Shown here piece by piece: positions 48,180-61,788 of a DNA stretch of 64,000 nucleotides; the first letter of the stretch is position 1; each line of letters begins with the position of its first letter. Source of the stretch: Corylus avellana (lineage: Eukaryota; Streptophyta; Magnoliopsida; Fagales; Betulaceae); contig NC_081550.1 of NCBI RefSeq assembly GCF_901000735.1, positions 826,669 through 890,668 on the forward strand. The letters run 5' to 3'. The notes below the pieces were generated by a model that saw only the letters and a list, made by a program, of their open reading frames with translations, was not told the origin of the DNA and made no database searches. A program made the position numbers and the translations under genes.

Positions 48180-50362
48180 GTTTTCTTCCCTCAATTATCA
48201 ATGATGGTATGTTCCTCTCCTCAAAATCAGATTGATATCAAAACCGACTATCTAGCATCACCATTTGTTATACAAAGGCGAATTTACCTAGTCATACAGA
48301 GCACCATGAGATGTTCAGTTACTGCTGCAGGTTATATATTAAACAAAAATTGTTTTGCGTCACGTAAAATGAAAGCTTGAATTCAGTTAACAAAGGCAGG
48401 AAATTGAGAAATCCATCATAAATTTTTAGGAATGTAAGCATTGAATCCTTGTTAGAAAAGTGGAGACCAATTTTACAAGGGATCATCTAAAGGAATTTGA
48501 TAGAGACCAATGTAACTAGTGAAGCAAATAAGTACTATTAATCTGGAAATCTACACATATCAGAACTTAACGAAAGCCTATGAAGCTGCAAACAAGCCTA
48601 TTAGAATTATTATCACAGGCAAGGGAAACTGGTCAACAGATAGTTTGTGCTTACAATTACAGAAAGGGGTAGGCATAAAAGTGGCACAAACAGCACCTAC
48701 TTCTGTCGAAACAACCATTAAACGGGCTAAAAAATTGGAAGTGTTATCTCCTTTTATCCTCTTAACAACTGGAGAAAATTCTATGGAAGAAAAAATCTAA
48801 AGATTTCTTTGCTAAAATTTTGCCGGTGGTATTGTACAATATGGAAGACAATAAACGAAACTACAATCACAAGCCAAATTTTGACCATCTAGAGAAGAAA
48901 AAAAAAAGAAAAGAGAAAAAAAGGAAAAAAAACGAGTCCATTTCGTTGATCAGTCAACATCACAGATAAAGGATTTATATTTTGGTTATAATGCTGCCTG
49001 CGCGTGGGCGGAGTCTTTGTGTTTGTATTGAGAAAATAGTTTATCACGGGTACAGGTCTTACAATATGAACAACTTAATAGAAACCTATTTCTATACAAT
49101 TTTTGGAAGCATAATTCACTACAACTATTCTTCTTGATTATTATCTGATCGGATAGCAAGAGCTGCTGCTTGATCTTGATAGCAGGCTAGCAGCAGCTTT
49201 GACGTTATCTTGGAAGACAAGATGTTTGATACAATAACTGAGAGAAAATAAAGAACAGAGAGAACAAAAACTAACCAATAACTGCAGCACCCCGATGAGA
49301 ATTAGAGCCCATGAACCTGATCAACTGCCAAGAAGTCGCAAAGAAGGGAACAAACAGTGCAAAATGACCAAAAACTGTGATACCCAGATCAGATTCTGAG
49401 CCCAAATGCCTGAATATTCAATCCACTTGAGCATTCAATAATCGTATCATAGTTGGATCCCAAGGGAAAGTAGACAAGGTGATTGGCGAGGTGGAGCAAC
49501 GTTCGTGAAAGCTGGCTCCGGGAATTACGTGTCTAGCCTGATTTGGACGCCAACAAAATCAAACCAGAGTCAAAAAGACTAGATTTGGATTGCCTCCACG
49601 CACATTGGGCACCTAGCGATTGGTACAACACAGATACACACATAAATATATATGGGTCTGCGTTGCATTTTGGACAATATTTTAGTGTGTTCGACTGTTC
49701 TCCTTGTTGGTTTTCCTACATTTGTATAAAGAAATACGCTAATGGGGTTGTGTTATCTTCCTTAACAGTGACTCACTGTCGGCTTTTGCTGATGTTTCTT
49801 GCTTTCTTTGCCATTAGAAAGGCGACATTTCCCGCACGCAACGTTCGAATATTTTTCAATTCAAGTTTTGGGCAATCAGGCCCTTGAAAGTTGTGGACAT
49901 TAAAGCGCAATTGCTATCAGATGTGGTAGAGTCCATGGAAGTCTAGCACGGTGGTTGGAGCTGATTGGTCGAATCCTAGAAGAAGTCAAGGGATTCAGAA
50001 GAGGCATTTGATCATGAGACCAGCGGACCAAACACCTATCCAGGTCTTCCGGAGCTTACATAAGCTTTTGAGCCACTGTGATTAAAAGTTGATAAATGTC
50101 ACGTTGCAATCTACAGCAGAATCCTAGGCAAGAAAATTGTTCAAAAGTGGGGATTTTGCACTTGTGTGGAAAATATACAAAGCAAAAAGTTTTGTGACAG
50201 CCTTAAATAACATATGTCAGAATTTGGCATGTTAAGGTAGATGCGTTAAACCCGTCTAATTATTGGATTTGGCTATAATTGACATATGTAGTCGTAAACA
50301 CATATATTTCAACACGATTTAAATTTGACATATGAATACGAATTAATACCCCTATTTAATAG

Positions 50363-50476
50363 TCTTCTAAAAAGTAGTTAATCGGCTGAAAACATGCCTA
50401 ATAAAGCGGAGGTGACTAGTTCGAATCCCTTTCTCTTTTGTGCGGACATTTAAAAAAAAAAAAAAAAAAAAAAACT
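50363..50476 (+). mobile_element. tRNA-derived SINE with poly(A) tail and 12-bp target-site duplication
   Basis: About 90 bp of body ends in a run of some 20 A. An A-box-like stretch (TAGTTAATCGGCTG) and a good B box (AGTTCGAATCC) indicate an internal RNA polymerase III promoter. The perfect 12-bp direct repeat CCTATTTAATAG flanks it at 50351-50362 and 50477-50488. A related copy lies at about 10223-10347. Confidence 0.88.
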
Positions 50477-51359
50477 CCTATTTAATAGATATGTCCATTG
50501 AGAAAAAAACTTGGTCCACGTACAAGTTGATTGCAGGTAAGAGTGGGGCACAAATGATAGACATTTTTTTTTTTGGTTATCCAACCAATAATTACGCATG
50601 TCATGCTGTTTACATCAAAGTAATGAGTTTAAGGGAATCCAAAATTAACTAACATCTAACTAATTCTTAACGTTTTCCCTTTTATCAATGAGTATTATTG
50701 TATTCAACATAGAAACATGCATGGGGACAATAATAGGTGGTGAAGTGAGAAACATCATAAGCTCAAATCTCATAGTTGCCAAAGAAAGGGCTTATGGTTG
50801 TTGAACATCTTTCAACCACACCTTTAAATAACTATAAGATTTAAACTTGAGCAGAACCCTGAACATGAAGTATATAAAGTATAATATATAGGAAGTGTGA
50901 TGCTAGAAATTATACTTTATCCTACTACGATCTTATTTTGTTGACTGGATAGTGTCAATCAATCTTTAGATTAGTTTTTATTAAAAAAAAATCAATGGCA
51001 CGACCATTACTAAGGAGGAAGTTCAAGTTGCAATTCAAAACTTGATGAGCATTTCTCATTGTATATCTTAAGAGTTCAAAACTTTACTTGTCCAATGATG
51101 ATAGCGGCACCAAACAATTCATATTGTAGGGGCCGCTGAACTTTTTTTTTTTTTTTCATCGTGTAATGAATTGGTACTTTTTTCTATTGTTTTTCTCCTT
51201 TTTCTAATCACTGGTATTTAAATATAATGAAGAATTGAGCTTAGAATTGTATCAAATTCTCCAATTAAAATTTTAAATTATAACAACCAATATTCTCAAT
51301 ATTTAATAACCAAAATATTCAAATTAAAAAACCACTTAGATTAAAAATTGAGCTTAGAG

Positions 51360-51670
51360 AAGGAGAAAAGAAAAAGAATTTTTTTTTTATTAAGGCTCCA
51401 TGGGGGTGGCTTGGCCACCCCCAGTGGGTACTGGGGGTGGTTTCGGCCACCCCCAATTTTTTTATTTTATTTTATTTTATATTTTTTTAAAATACATTTT
51501 TTTAATTTTTTTTTTTAAAAATTAAATAGGTACCACGTGTCAACATCTGATTGGTCCACGTGTCAGTCTTAATGGTCAACTAACGGATTGACTAAGTTGA
51601 TCATTTATCAAAACTTCAGGAGGGTCCTGTGATAAAAATGAAACCCTAGGGGTATTAGGTATTTAACCAT
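51360..51670. mobile_element. half copy of the foldback family seen at 22111-22685
   Basis: It carries the GC-rich palindromic core (GGGGGTGG…CCACCCCC, 51401-51457) and the complete right arm, including CCACGTG, GGTCAACTAACGGATTGACT, CAAAACTTCAGGAGGGTCCT and the terminus GGTATTTAACCA. The left arm is missing, so this is a truncated or one-armed element. Confidence 0.75.
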
Positions 51671-51835
51671 TTTTTTATTATTATTTTTGGGGTGCCGTGT
51701 GAAACTTTGGGTTGGAAAAAAAATGAATTTTTAAAAATCTTTGAGGATGCCAACATGGCTCGGCCAAAACGAAAGTGAAAACCCTATTATAAATAAGGAT
51801 TATAATCTTTGCATCCTCATCCTTGTCCAAATGAA

Positions 51836-51908
51836 GGGGATGTAGCTCAGATGGTAGAGCGCTCGCTTAGCATGCGAGAGGTACGGGGATCGATACCCCG
51901 CATCTCCA
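51836..51908 (+). tRNA. tRNA-Ala (anticodon AGC)
   Basis: A 73-nt gene that folds into a complete cloverleaf. The acceptor stem GGGGATG pairs with CATCTCC (one G-U pair), and the discriminator base is A. The anticodon stem CTCGC/GCGAG encloses the loop TTAGCAT with anticodon AGC. The A box TAGCTCAGATGG and B box GATCGATACCCC are present, and there is no intron. A T run follows a few bases downstream (ATTATTTTTG), fitting Pol III termination. No CCA is encoded, as expected for a nuclear gene. Confidence 0.97.
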
Positions 51909-52276
51909 TTATTTTTGTTTTTTGGGTCAACTTTCTTAAATTATTCAGAATCCACCGCCAATAACCTAAGATCACAGCTACGACAATCACAGCCCACCCC
52001 CATCAATCATCATCGTCCACCTTACATGGATACCCACAATACCGTCCTTTTACTCAATATCCAATGGTTATAGGTGGTCACAGCTATGCCTTCACATGTA
52101 GCATTGTCACCCTATCACTTGTCCCTTCTTCTCTGCTCTGCCCCACACGATAAAGTACACACAAATCAATGTTTCTCGGAATCTCTCTGCCTCACATGTT
52201 TCAGATCACGAAAAGAGAAAGCAAAACTAGAAAAGCCCACAAAAACATTTGAACCCAGAAAATTGAAATATTGAAA
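51909..52276. other. 5' flank of the formate-tetrahydrofolate ligase gene
   Basis: A 368-bp stretch between the tRNA and the ligase start codon. It has a C-rich promoter or leader composition with TC-rich stretches. I see no convincing TATA box and no other feature. Confidence 0.55.
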
Positions 52277-55200
52277 ATGAGCTCATCAAAGGCAGCGAGG
52301 CAGCTGCAGGTGGCGTCGCCTGTCCCAGCAGACATAGACATTGCCCACTCGGTTGAGCCTCTCCACATATCTGAGATTGCCAAGGAGCTCAATTTGAGTC
52401 CCGACCACTATGATCTTTATGGGAAATACAAGGCCAAGGTGATTATCTACTCAAGCTCTGCTTCAATGCAATTGTTTTTTTTTTTTTTTGTCTTTTATTA
52501 TAAAGTTTCTATTTTTTATTTCTTTGGTTGAGAACAAGAACATTGGTTTGATTGACCTGGGTTTGTTTTGTTTTGTTTTGTTTTTGCTTGAATTTTCTTT
52601 TCTTTTCAATCGAGAAGGCAATGATAGACCAAGCGGATGGAAGATTGGCTCAGTTTTTGTTTTATGTAAGGTGTTGTGGATTGAATGTTTCTGGGTGTTT
52701 TACTGTGCAGGTTTTGTTATCTGTGATTGACGAGCTTGAAGGATCTACAGACGGATACTATGTGGTGGTTGGAGGGATTACTCCTACTCCTCTTGGAGAA
52801 GGCAAGTCTACTACTACTGTTGGGCTTTGTCAAGCATTGGGAGCTTTTCTTGATAAGAAGGTAATTGTTTTATTCATAAAAAAAGGTAATTGTTTTATTC
52901 ATAAAAAATGGTAATTGTTTTAGTACTTACATTTTGATCATATCTATATGTTGACTTCAATCAGGTGAAGTCTTGAATTAGATTCCCCAATAAGCTTTAA
53001 CCATCTTATATGGACTTCTATTTTGGAGAATGACACTATTGATCACTCCAAGTTGAGATTGTGCCTACTCAATGTTCGAGAAATTGCTCTCAAACATTAG
53101 AGAGGATAACACAAATATGAGGGTTAACTTCGTTTATCCCCTCTAACTACCATCCTTTTTGCAATACAAATACTCTCCATAAAATAAAAAATATAGAAAA
53201 AAAGGTGTCATTTTTTATCTTATTGAGTGTATTTTGGGTTGCAGAAGGGGACATTGCAACTCCATTGCAGCCTCATTGGTACATTGTGAGGGACATTGTA
53301 AAAATGATGGTGTAATTAAAGGGGTGCAAATGTAGTTTTCCCACAATATAAAGACCGTTTCCATAGAAGCTGTATTTCTTGTATGCTAAGAATAGAAGAA
53401 ATGCAGGAGTTGGTGCAAATGAACCAAGCTAATATAATTTTATTGCTTTTTTATCTGAAGTTTTTATTCACACTTCATCTGAGAAGATTTGATTGTGTTA
53501 ATTATGGTTCTGGTTATCAAACTTGAAAATTTTTGTTGACTGGTTCTTGTAATCAAACAAGAATTTTGAATTATATTAATGATTGCTTGGATGTATAAAA
53601 TATTCACATCACATCTCACAATTTAGTTACTCTATACTGGGAGCATGTTAGACAATTTTCTGATCAGCTGTGTTTCTGATGTTAGGTTGTTACCTGCCTT
53701 CGTCAACCATCACAAGGACCTACTTTTGGAATCAAAGGGGGTGCGGCAGGTGGTGGTTACAGTCAAGTGATCCCAATGGATGAGTTCAATCTTCATCTAA
53801 CAGGAGACATTCATGCAATTACAGCTGCAAACAATCTTCTAGCTGCTGCCATTGATACCCGGATTTTCCACGAGTCAACCCAATCAGACAAGGCTCTCTT
53901 AAACCGTTTATGCCCACCAAACAAAGAAGGAAAACGTTGCTTTGGTGACATCATGTTTAGGCGTCTGAAGAAGCTTGGTATCTCAAAGACCAGGCCTGAG
54001 GATCTTACACCACAAGAAGTTAAAAAATTTGCTAGACTTGACATTGACCCTGATTCGATCACATGGAGAAGAGTAATGGATGTTAATGACCGATTCTTGA
54101 GGAAGATTACTATTGGCCAGGGCTCAGAAGAAAAAGGGATGGTGAGAGAAACAGGATTTGATATCTCAGTTGCCAGTGAAATCATGGCAGTTTTGGCACT
54201 CACAACATCTCTAGCTGATATGAGAGAGAGGCTTGGGAAGATGGTAATTGGAAATAGCAAGGCTGGTGACCCTATAACTGCCGATGATCTTGGAGTTGGA
54301 GGTGCTTTGACTGTGCTAATGAAGGATGCTATTAACCCTACCTTAATGCAGACTCTTGAGGGAACCCCAGTTCTTGTTCACGCTGGTCCTTTTGCAAATA
54401 TTGCTCATGGGAATTCTTCTATTGTGGCTGATAAGATTGCATTAAAGCTGGTGGGGCCTGGAGGGTTTGTGGTCACTGAAGCAGGTTTTGGTGCTGATAT
54501 TGGAACTGAGAAGTTCATGAATATAAAATGCCGATATAGTGGTTTGACACCTCAGTGTGCTGTTATTGTGGCTACAATAAGGGCCTTGAAAATGCATGGT
54601 GGCGGGCCAGAAGTTGTTGCTGGGAAGTCTCTTGATCGTGCCTACTTAACTGAGAATGTGGCTCTTGTTGAAGCAGGTTGTGTGAATCTGGCCAGGCATA
54701 TTTTGAACACAAAGGCTTATAGTGTGAATGTCGTTGTTGCTGTGAACAAGTTCTCTACTGATACTGAGGCAGAACTCAACGCAGTCAGAAATGCAGCTTT
54801 GGCTGCTGGGGCATATGATGCAGTAATTTGTACTCATCATGCACATGGTGGAAAAGGAGCGGTTAGTCACTGTGTTCCCTTAATTAGTCTTAAATAATCA
54901 AGAGACCATCACTCTCTACGCACCAAAACATAAAAATGGAAAAATATAAGAACATGTAAGAGAAACATTAATGCGTACGACAATAACTAGTATGTCCTCA
55001 TCAATCTTGTTGTAGTCTGTTTTAGTCCCAAAAAGGTTGCCGAAAAATTTACAAGGACAAAAGATAAAAGAATTCTTTCCTTGAATAGAAAGAGGGGGGT
55101 CGGGGGTGATGTGGATGGGTCGAGAAGAAAAAGAAGCAGCAAAATAGAGGGAGAGAGTGAGCCGTAGGTTTTGATTTATAATGAGATATATGTTTGTGTT

Positions 55201-56343
55201 GTAGCACACTGGAAGAGTAGTGTTTGCATGACAAATTAATGGTCCATTGTAGCACACTGGAAGAGCAGTGTTTGCATGACAAATCAATGGTCCATTGCCA
55301 TTGCTTCGTGATGCAACCATTAATTTAAAAAGAAAAAAAGGATGCTTTTTAGTGCATTTTGGGATCACTTCAATAAACACACTTCACTTCAGGTATCAGT
55401 AGCGTTTGATCTTGGAGCTCTGCGCTCTAAGCACACCTAGGTGCGCTTTTAACAACACTGGTATGTCATTGTTTGTTGTCTATTGCATCTGTTGAACCGA
55501 GAAGATGGAATTGCTGGCAGCAGTCAAATCCTGAATTTCTCTCCTCCCTGTGCCTATGTAGATGACAGTTCATATTTTTAAACTTGCAAGAGATGGGCTT
55601 TCTTAGTAATTGATAAACATTATCATGATTTTCAGGTTGACCTCGGGATCTCAGTTCAAAGAGCTTGTGAGAATGTCACACAACCATTAAGGTTCTTATA
55701 TCCTTTGGATATTGGTATCAAAGAAAAAATAGAGGCAATAGCCAAGTCATATGGTGCCAGTGGTGTTGAATTCTCTGAGCAGGTAACTCCTGACTCCTTT
55801 ATTATTGTTTTAGTTCACTTTCTAATTTCATGATCAATTTTTTCAAATCCTATCTTTTATAGGTTTTTGTCTCAAGTTGGACATAAATATTGAGATGTAC
55901 GCTAAGGCTGACAATGGGATTTCTTTCTTTCTTTCTTCTTTTCTGTTGATTGAAATGTACTTACCAGCCGATTCTGTGACCTTTCTTTCTTTGTTTTGTT
56001 TTTTTTTTTTTCTTGATATCTAAAAAATTATAAGCTCATTGATTTGGCTCTCTCTTTGTGTAAATAGGCAGAGAAGCAGATTGAGATGTACAGCAGGCAA
56101 GGGTTTTCTGGTCTACCGATCTGCATGGCGAAAACACAGTATTCTTTTTCACACAATGCCTCTGAGAAGGGAGCCCCAAGTGGATTTATCTTGCCAATAA
56201 GGGATGTGAGGGCTAGCATTGGAGCTGGCTTTATTTATCCTTTAGTTGGGACAATGAGTACAATGCCAGGGCTCCCAACAAGGCCTTGCTTTTACGACAT
56301 TGATCTTGACACAGCCACTGGAAAGGTTATTGGTCTCTCTTAA
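52277..56343 (+). CDS. THFS: formate-tetrahydrofolate ligase (10-formyl-THF synthetase)
   Basis: Cytosolic enzyme of one-carbon metabolism that joins formate to tetrahydrofolate with ATP, giving 10-formyl-THF for purine synthesis and organellar methionyl-tRNA formylation. Exons: 52277-52438, 52711-52860, 53686-54861, 55636-55782, 56068-56343; all junctions are phase 0, giving 636 aa, matching the monofunctional plant enzyme (about 634 aa). The N-terminus lacks a clear transit peptide. The ATP-binding P-loop [12 protein letters not shown] is at residues 79-90. Other family blocks are [37 protein letters not shown] and the C-terminal [12 protein letters not shown]. The exon 1 start is the first ATG ([12 protein letters not shown]). 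A polyadenylation-like AATAAA is at 56531-56536. Intron 3 contains a 48-bp tandem duplication. Confidence 0.97.
55201..55296. repeat. 48-bp tandem duplication in intron 3 of the ligase gene
   Basis: Two head-to-tail 48-bp units (55201-55248 and 55249-55296) begin GTAGCACACTGGAAGAG and end AATGGTCCATT, and differ at only two bases that I can see. They lie in the intron, with no splice signal affected. Confidence 0.9.
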
Positions 56344-58797
56344 AGCTCAACAAACCTCTTCCCAATTATGTGTTGTACTTGCTTGTTTACGCAGCCCTTT
56401 CCAAAAGTTTATAGAATAATGTCACAGTTTCATGGGCTCCCTCCCCACACATCTTTTCTGAACTTTCTCTGCCAAACTTGCCTGTTTAGTCAGTGTTCTG
56501 TATGACTAAACAGTGCAACTTAAAGTCTCAAATAAAATTAAAAAAAAAGGTTTATTTTGCTCCTGATCTGGGTAAAATATGTCCTAAAGACCATTATTTA
56601 AATGGTATGTAATTTAACTTTCATTTATGAAATAAGAATCCTGTTTATTTTCCTTTCTTTCAAATATGGGTAAGATTTGTCCAAAGACCTTTGTTTGAGT
56701 AATTAATGTCTTAGGCTCCCTTTGGGGGGGGATGTCTTTATTTTCTACTATGTGTTTGAGTGGAATATATTCCACTTGTCTAATGCTCAACGAACTCCTG
56801 GCAACGACGTGGTATCCTCTAATGTTCCTTCATACTAAAATTTATAATTCAAGGTTCTGGATTTGGATTCTGTTTCTTCCTCGTTCCTAGTCAACTCCTA
56901 TTTAGTTATCCATTCTAGCGAGCAAGAGTATCTCCAATAGACTCTAAAAGACCAAAATATTTAAATTTTGGCTATTAAGACCCCAAAACTCCATTCCCGT
57001 GCACTCTTCAAAATTTTTAAACCAACATAATGCTACGGTGACTCTTCACAAGTGAAGAACAGCCGTAGCATCTTCATTTCTTTTTTAACATTATCTCTCT
57101 CTCACTCCTCCACTCCAAAGCCTCCATCTGCAGCTCTTTCTCCCTCACGAAGGTGCTCTCTGTGAGTAAAACGAGCACACCACCGCTCCAAAGCCTCTCT
57201 TCATCTTGGTACTGTGTTTTTCTCTGTTTTCTGCTCATTTCTTGGTTGGTACTTTTGTGGGTATTTGTTTATTTGTATAATATCAGCTGACCCTGATAGT
57301 TTTGCACAACTCGTGACAATTAAAGAACAAAAGACAGAATGAGAGCAACAGCCGCACGCTGGTTGCTCTGTTTTCATTTTCGCATAAAGTTCTGTAAGAG
57401 AAAAAGACAAAACAAGCAAAAATAATATAATAACCCCAAAGGCTATACAAAGACTAAAATACCCTTAGTACATATATACTCTGACAGACCCGTATGTGCT
57501 TTCATGCTCATTTTGGTGGGAATGTTGTTTGATTGTTGAGATATTGGGCTATGGTTCGGTTTTCAGTGCAAAAGTTGGTGCCTTTGTAGAGTTTGGTGAA
57601 TTGGGTTTTGGAGTGGGTTGTGGAATGAGTGGTTACCCAAACGGGGTTCTGGGTTGAGTGCGAGTTGAATGTGTATGTATGCTGAAGATGGTGTGCTTTG
57701 ATTCTTTAATTTCAGCATTATCATTCTTCTTTGTGCTGTAGGTAGTAATTTGATGACTGATGGTTTGAAATAGATGGTTTAACTAGCTTCAGCAATTTGG
57801 TTTGTTTTATATTTGGATTTAGCAGTGTTGTGTCAGTTTAGTAGTTGGTTCTTGGCTTTTTGAATGGGTTTTATGTGTTTTCGAGTGCTGCTTGTTTTTT
57901 GGGTATGCCAGAATATTGCAGATAACTGTGAATCTTATGCTATATTGAGTGAACTTATACTTGTGCACTGGTTATTGGTTAAAGAGTTAATGGGTTTTGG
58001 TTCCTTTTGTTGTGATAGCCATGAGTAAGTCTTGCTGTAATGTGTTCTAAGTACTTTTTACGGAGTTACTTTCCAGCTTCTTTGTGCAAAATTGTGGAAG
58101 ATGATGTTTGCAGGGTTGGGTAGTTGCAGCTGATGCTAAATAGAATTGGGGTTTGTTTTAAGATTTTGTTTTTTTTTTTTCATAGGTTGAGAATTAATGA
58201 TAGAAAATCTCTATGGTGCAGTTGTTGTCATGTTGAAATAAGAGTTCTTTAGCTGGTCTTCTGTTGTTCTGAATGTTGCCATTAGAGTTTAGAGGTTTCT
58301 AGAACTAAGCTAAAGAACTCTAATCGAAAGGAATTGAACTTCCTGTTGATCTTGGAAGATATTTTGAAATGTTCTTGCTAGACGATCTCTAAGTGAGTTT
58401 TCTTGTTCACTGGAATTTTGCATTTCCACGCTTTGATTCGTATAATACAATAACAAATAATAATAACAGAAATTTACAATGTTTTAATTTTGCCCCATTG
58501 TTTATTTTTTCCATTTTTCTTTTTCCTAGTTTGGTTACCAAGGAAAGAAAATGTGCAAAAAATAAGATGAAATCACTCCTGCTACAACTGTGTATTGGCA
58601 TTGAACCTACGATTGATGGAAATGTTGGATTTTCAACTATTTATTGTACAATCTTGTCGAACTCATTTGCTCGTCCTTGTGGTGCCCCCACTAGTAATTA
58701 TCACAATTATGTTGGAATTTATCATATAATAGTAATGGTTTTCAACAAGTTATAATCTTTCTCATTCCTAATTACTCTATTGTTTGCATTTTAGTTA
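56344..58797. other. intergenic region leading into a decayed transposon gene
   Basis: The first roughly 200 bp is the ligase 3' UTR. From about 56930 the sequence resembles the terminus and leader of a PIF/Harbinger-type element (GAGTATCTCCAATAGACTC, then an AT-rich block and a 42-bp hairpin at 57030-57071, then TC-rich leader-like DNA). A second small inverted repeat (AGAGTTCTTTAGCT with its complement AGCTAAAGAACTCT) spans 58241-58322. No intact gene was found. Confidence 0.5.
57030..57071. repeat. 42-bp hairpin
   Basis: The arms ATGCTACGG…GACTCTTCAC and GTGAAGA…CCGTAGCAT pair around a tiny AA loop with a couple of mismatches. The position and style fit the subterminal hairpins of Tourist/Harbinger elements. 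It might also be a small independent foldback. Confidence 0.6.
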
Positions 58798-59788
58798 ATG
58801 GATTCCCAAATGCAAGAAGACTCTTTCTTCACAAATCTCTTATATGAGGAGTGTTGCCTTGATAATGAATTGATGGGATCTCCAAATCTAATAAGTCAAA
58901 TGTCTCCGTCTCAAGTTGAAATAGAGTCTAGTGCTAAGAAATCATGGCGTAGCAACTTCACAATAAAAGAAGATAATCTCCTTGTATTAGCGTGGCTAAA
59001 TACTAGTTTAGATCCGGTGAAAGGAAATGAGCAGGAACACAAGACATATTGGTGGAGAATTTGGGAGTATTTCCAAGAGAATAAGACATTCGTTTCTGAA
59101 TGTACTGAGGTATCTCTAACGCATCGATGGTCAGCAATTCGTACAAGTACAAAAAAGTTTCTGAGCTAACGCATGAAAGTGGATTGAATGAGCAAGTCAA
59201 GGTATACATTTTATTGAATTTGTGTCAATGCATCAATCCACCAATGGTGATAGGTGTCTAATTATTTTCTATTTCTTAATTTTGCAGATTATTAAGGCGA
59301 AACTTATGTTTCAAGAATTTGAGAAAACTTTATTTCAGTTTGAACATTGTTGGATCGTGTTGAGGTGCCAACCTCTATGGATTAATGGCAAGAAAAAATC
59401 ATGAAAAAGAATATTTGCAATGACATTTTCTCATACTCTAGATCTGATAACTTTAGAGGAAGATAATAGCTCCACGAATCACTTTGTAGATTTGGAGATA
59501 CCACTAGGCAAGGTCGGAAATGAGCTATTGAATAAACCAATGTGTGAAAATAGTGAGAGGAAAATGGAACTTATTGAAGAAACATCTATTCAAGAGCAAA
59601 AAAGACTTTGTAGTTTGCATGAGCATGAGCTAGAGAGACTTCGATTTAAACAAGAAAAGCTTCAAGTGGAACAAGTGAGAGAAGAGGACAAAATTATGCT
59701 TATGGATACAAGTGGTTTATCTGACGTCCAAAAAGAATATATTCATCAGCGCCAAATGGAAATCCTTGAAAATCGATTGAGGAAATAG
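58798..59788 (+). pseudogene. PIF/Harbinger-associated Myb/SANT-like protein gene, decayed
   Basis: The reading frame at 58798-59169 encodes a Myb/SANT-like domain (NFTIKEDNLLVLAWLN, then a YWWRIWEYF segment and LTHRWSAI), the DNA-binding partner protein of PIF/Harbinger transposons and its domesticated 'NAM-associated' relatives. After KKF the frame breaks; ELTHESGLNEQVK follows in another frame, ending at a good donor (59202). A second exon from 59288 encodes FQFEHCWIVLRCQPLW, then stops. A third block (59420-59788) encodes the Glu/Lys-rich coiled C-terminus (ELERLRFKQEKLQVEQ…) and HQRQMEILENRLRK. At least two disruptions make a full product unlikely. No DDE transposase ORF is present, and I found no partner terminus. 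Confidence 0.82.
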
Positions 59789-60059
59789 TAATATTGTTTA
59801 ACTAAACATGTTACTATATATTTAGATAGTTTGGCTTTCATCTTTTTGTAAAACAATTATCAAATGTCATTCTATTTCTTGCTTTGTTATTAGTTTTGAA
59901 CAATTTTAAGCAATGGTATGATGTTTAGTTATCAGTTGCGCTAGCAACCCTTTGATTGCTTTGAAATTTTTATATAACAAGTCATGTAGTTGGTGATTGA
60001 AATTTTGTATAAAAACCTTTTCTAGCAATCTGCTTGGAAAAGAATAATAACAATGAAAA

Positions 60060-60101
<42 letters not shown>

Positions 60102-60488
60102 ATTTTTTATTTTCCAAAAAATTCCAAGATGAGAATTTCTAACTTTACTATTTCCAACATATTTTTTATTTTTTTTGGAACAGACAGCTTTGTTTAGCCA
60201 TTCATCTCATCTCTCAAGGGAATTAATTTGAACCGGGTCTTTTGGCACATTTTTCCTTTATTTTCATCAGAAAAGATAAAAACAAGATACATATGTTGTA
60301 CCCACATATCATAACAAATACACAATTGTATCTACTTCTCTCGACTTACCAATATAGAACACCACGACAAAACAAAAACTTCTACCAACAAAAGACCATT
60401 ACCTCCTTGCGGATTCATATATATATATATATATCATTTGGTAATATCCTAATTAAAAAGTTCATAGCTAGTTTCAAATTATACTTGA
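59789..60488. other. intergenic spacer with microsatellite
   Basis: AT-rich spacer holding the (TC)n run at 60064-60098, a TA run near 60418-60435 and the 3' UTR of the minus-strand peroxidase. No gene was found. Confidence 0.6.
60064..60098. repeat. (TC)n microsatellite
   Basis: About 17 uninterrupted TC units in the spacer between the decayed Harbinger ORF and peroxidase 4. Confidence 0.9.

Positions 60489-61788
<1,300 letters not shown>

Larger units (their letters stand above)
48180..51835. other. intergenic region upstream of the SINA-type gene and the tRNA
   Basis: It contains the promoter and probably untranslated exons of the SINA-type gene on its left. A SINE with clear target-site duplications lies at 50363-50476 and half of a foldback element at about 51360-51670. 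The plus-strand frames at 48519-48800 and 49543-49887 have no recognisable family. Confidence 0.6.

Noticed and set aside
48519..48800. 93-codon plus-strand open frame upstream of the SINA-type gene.
   Set aside because: No family resemblance that I can support; it lies in the probable promoter or leader of the opposite-strand gene.
53811..54260. 149-codon antisense frame inside the ligase gene.
   Set aside because: Antisense shadow of the long, strongly conserved exon 3.
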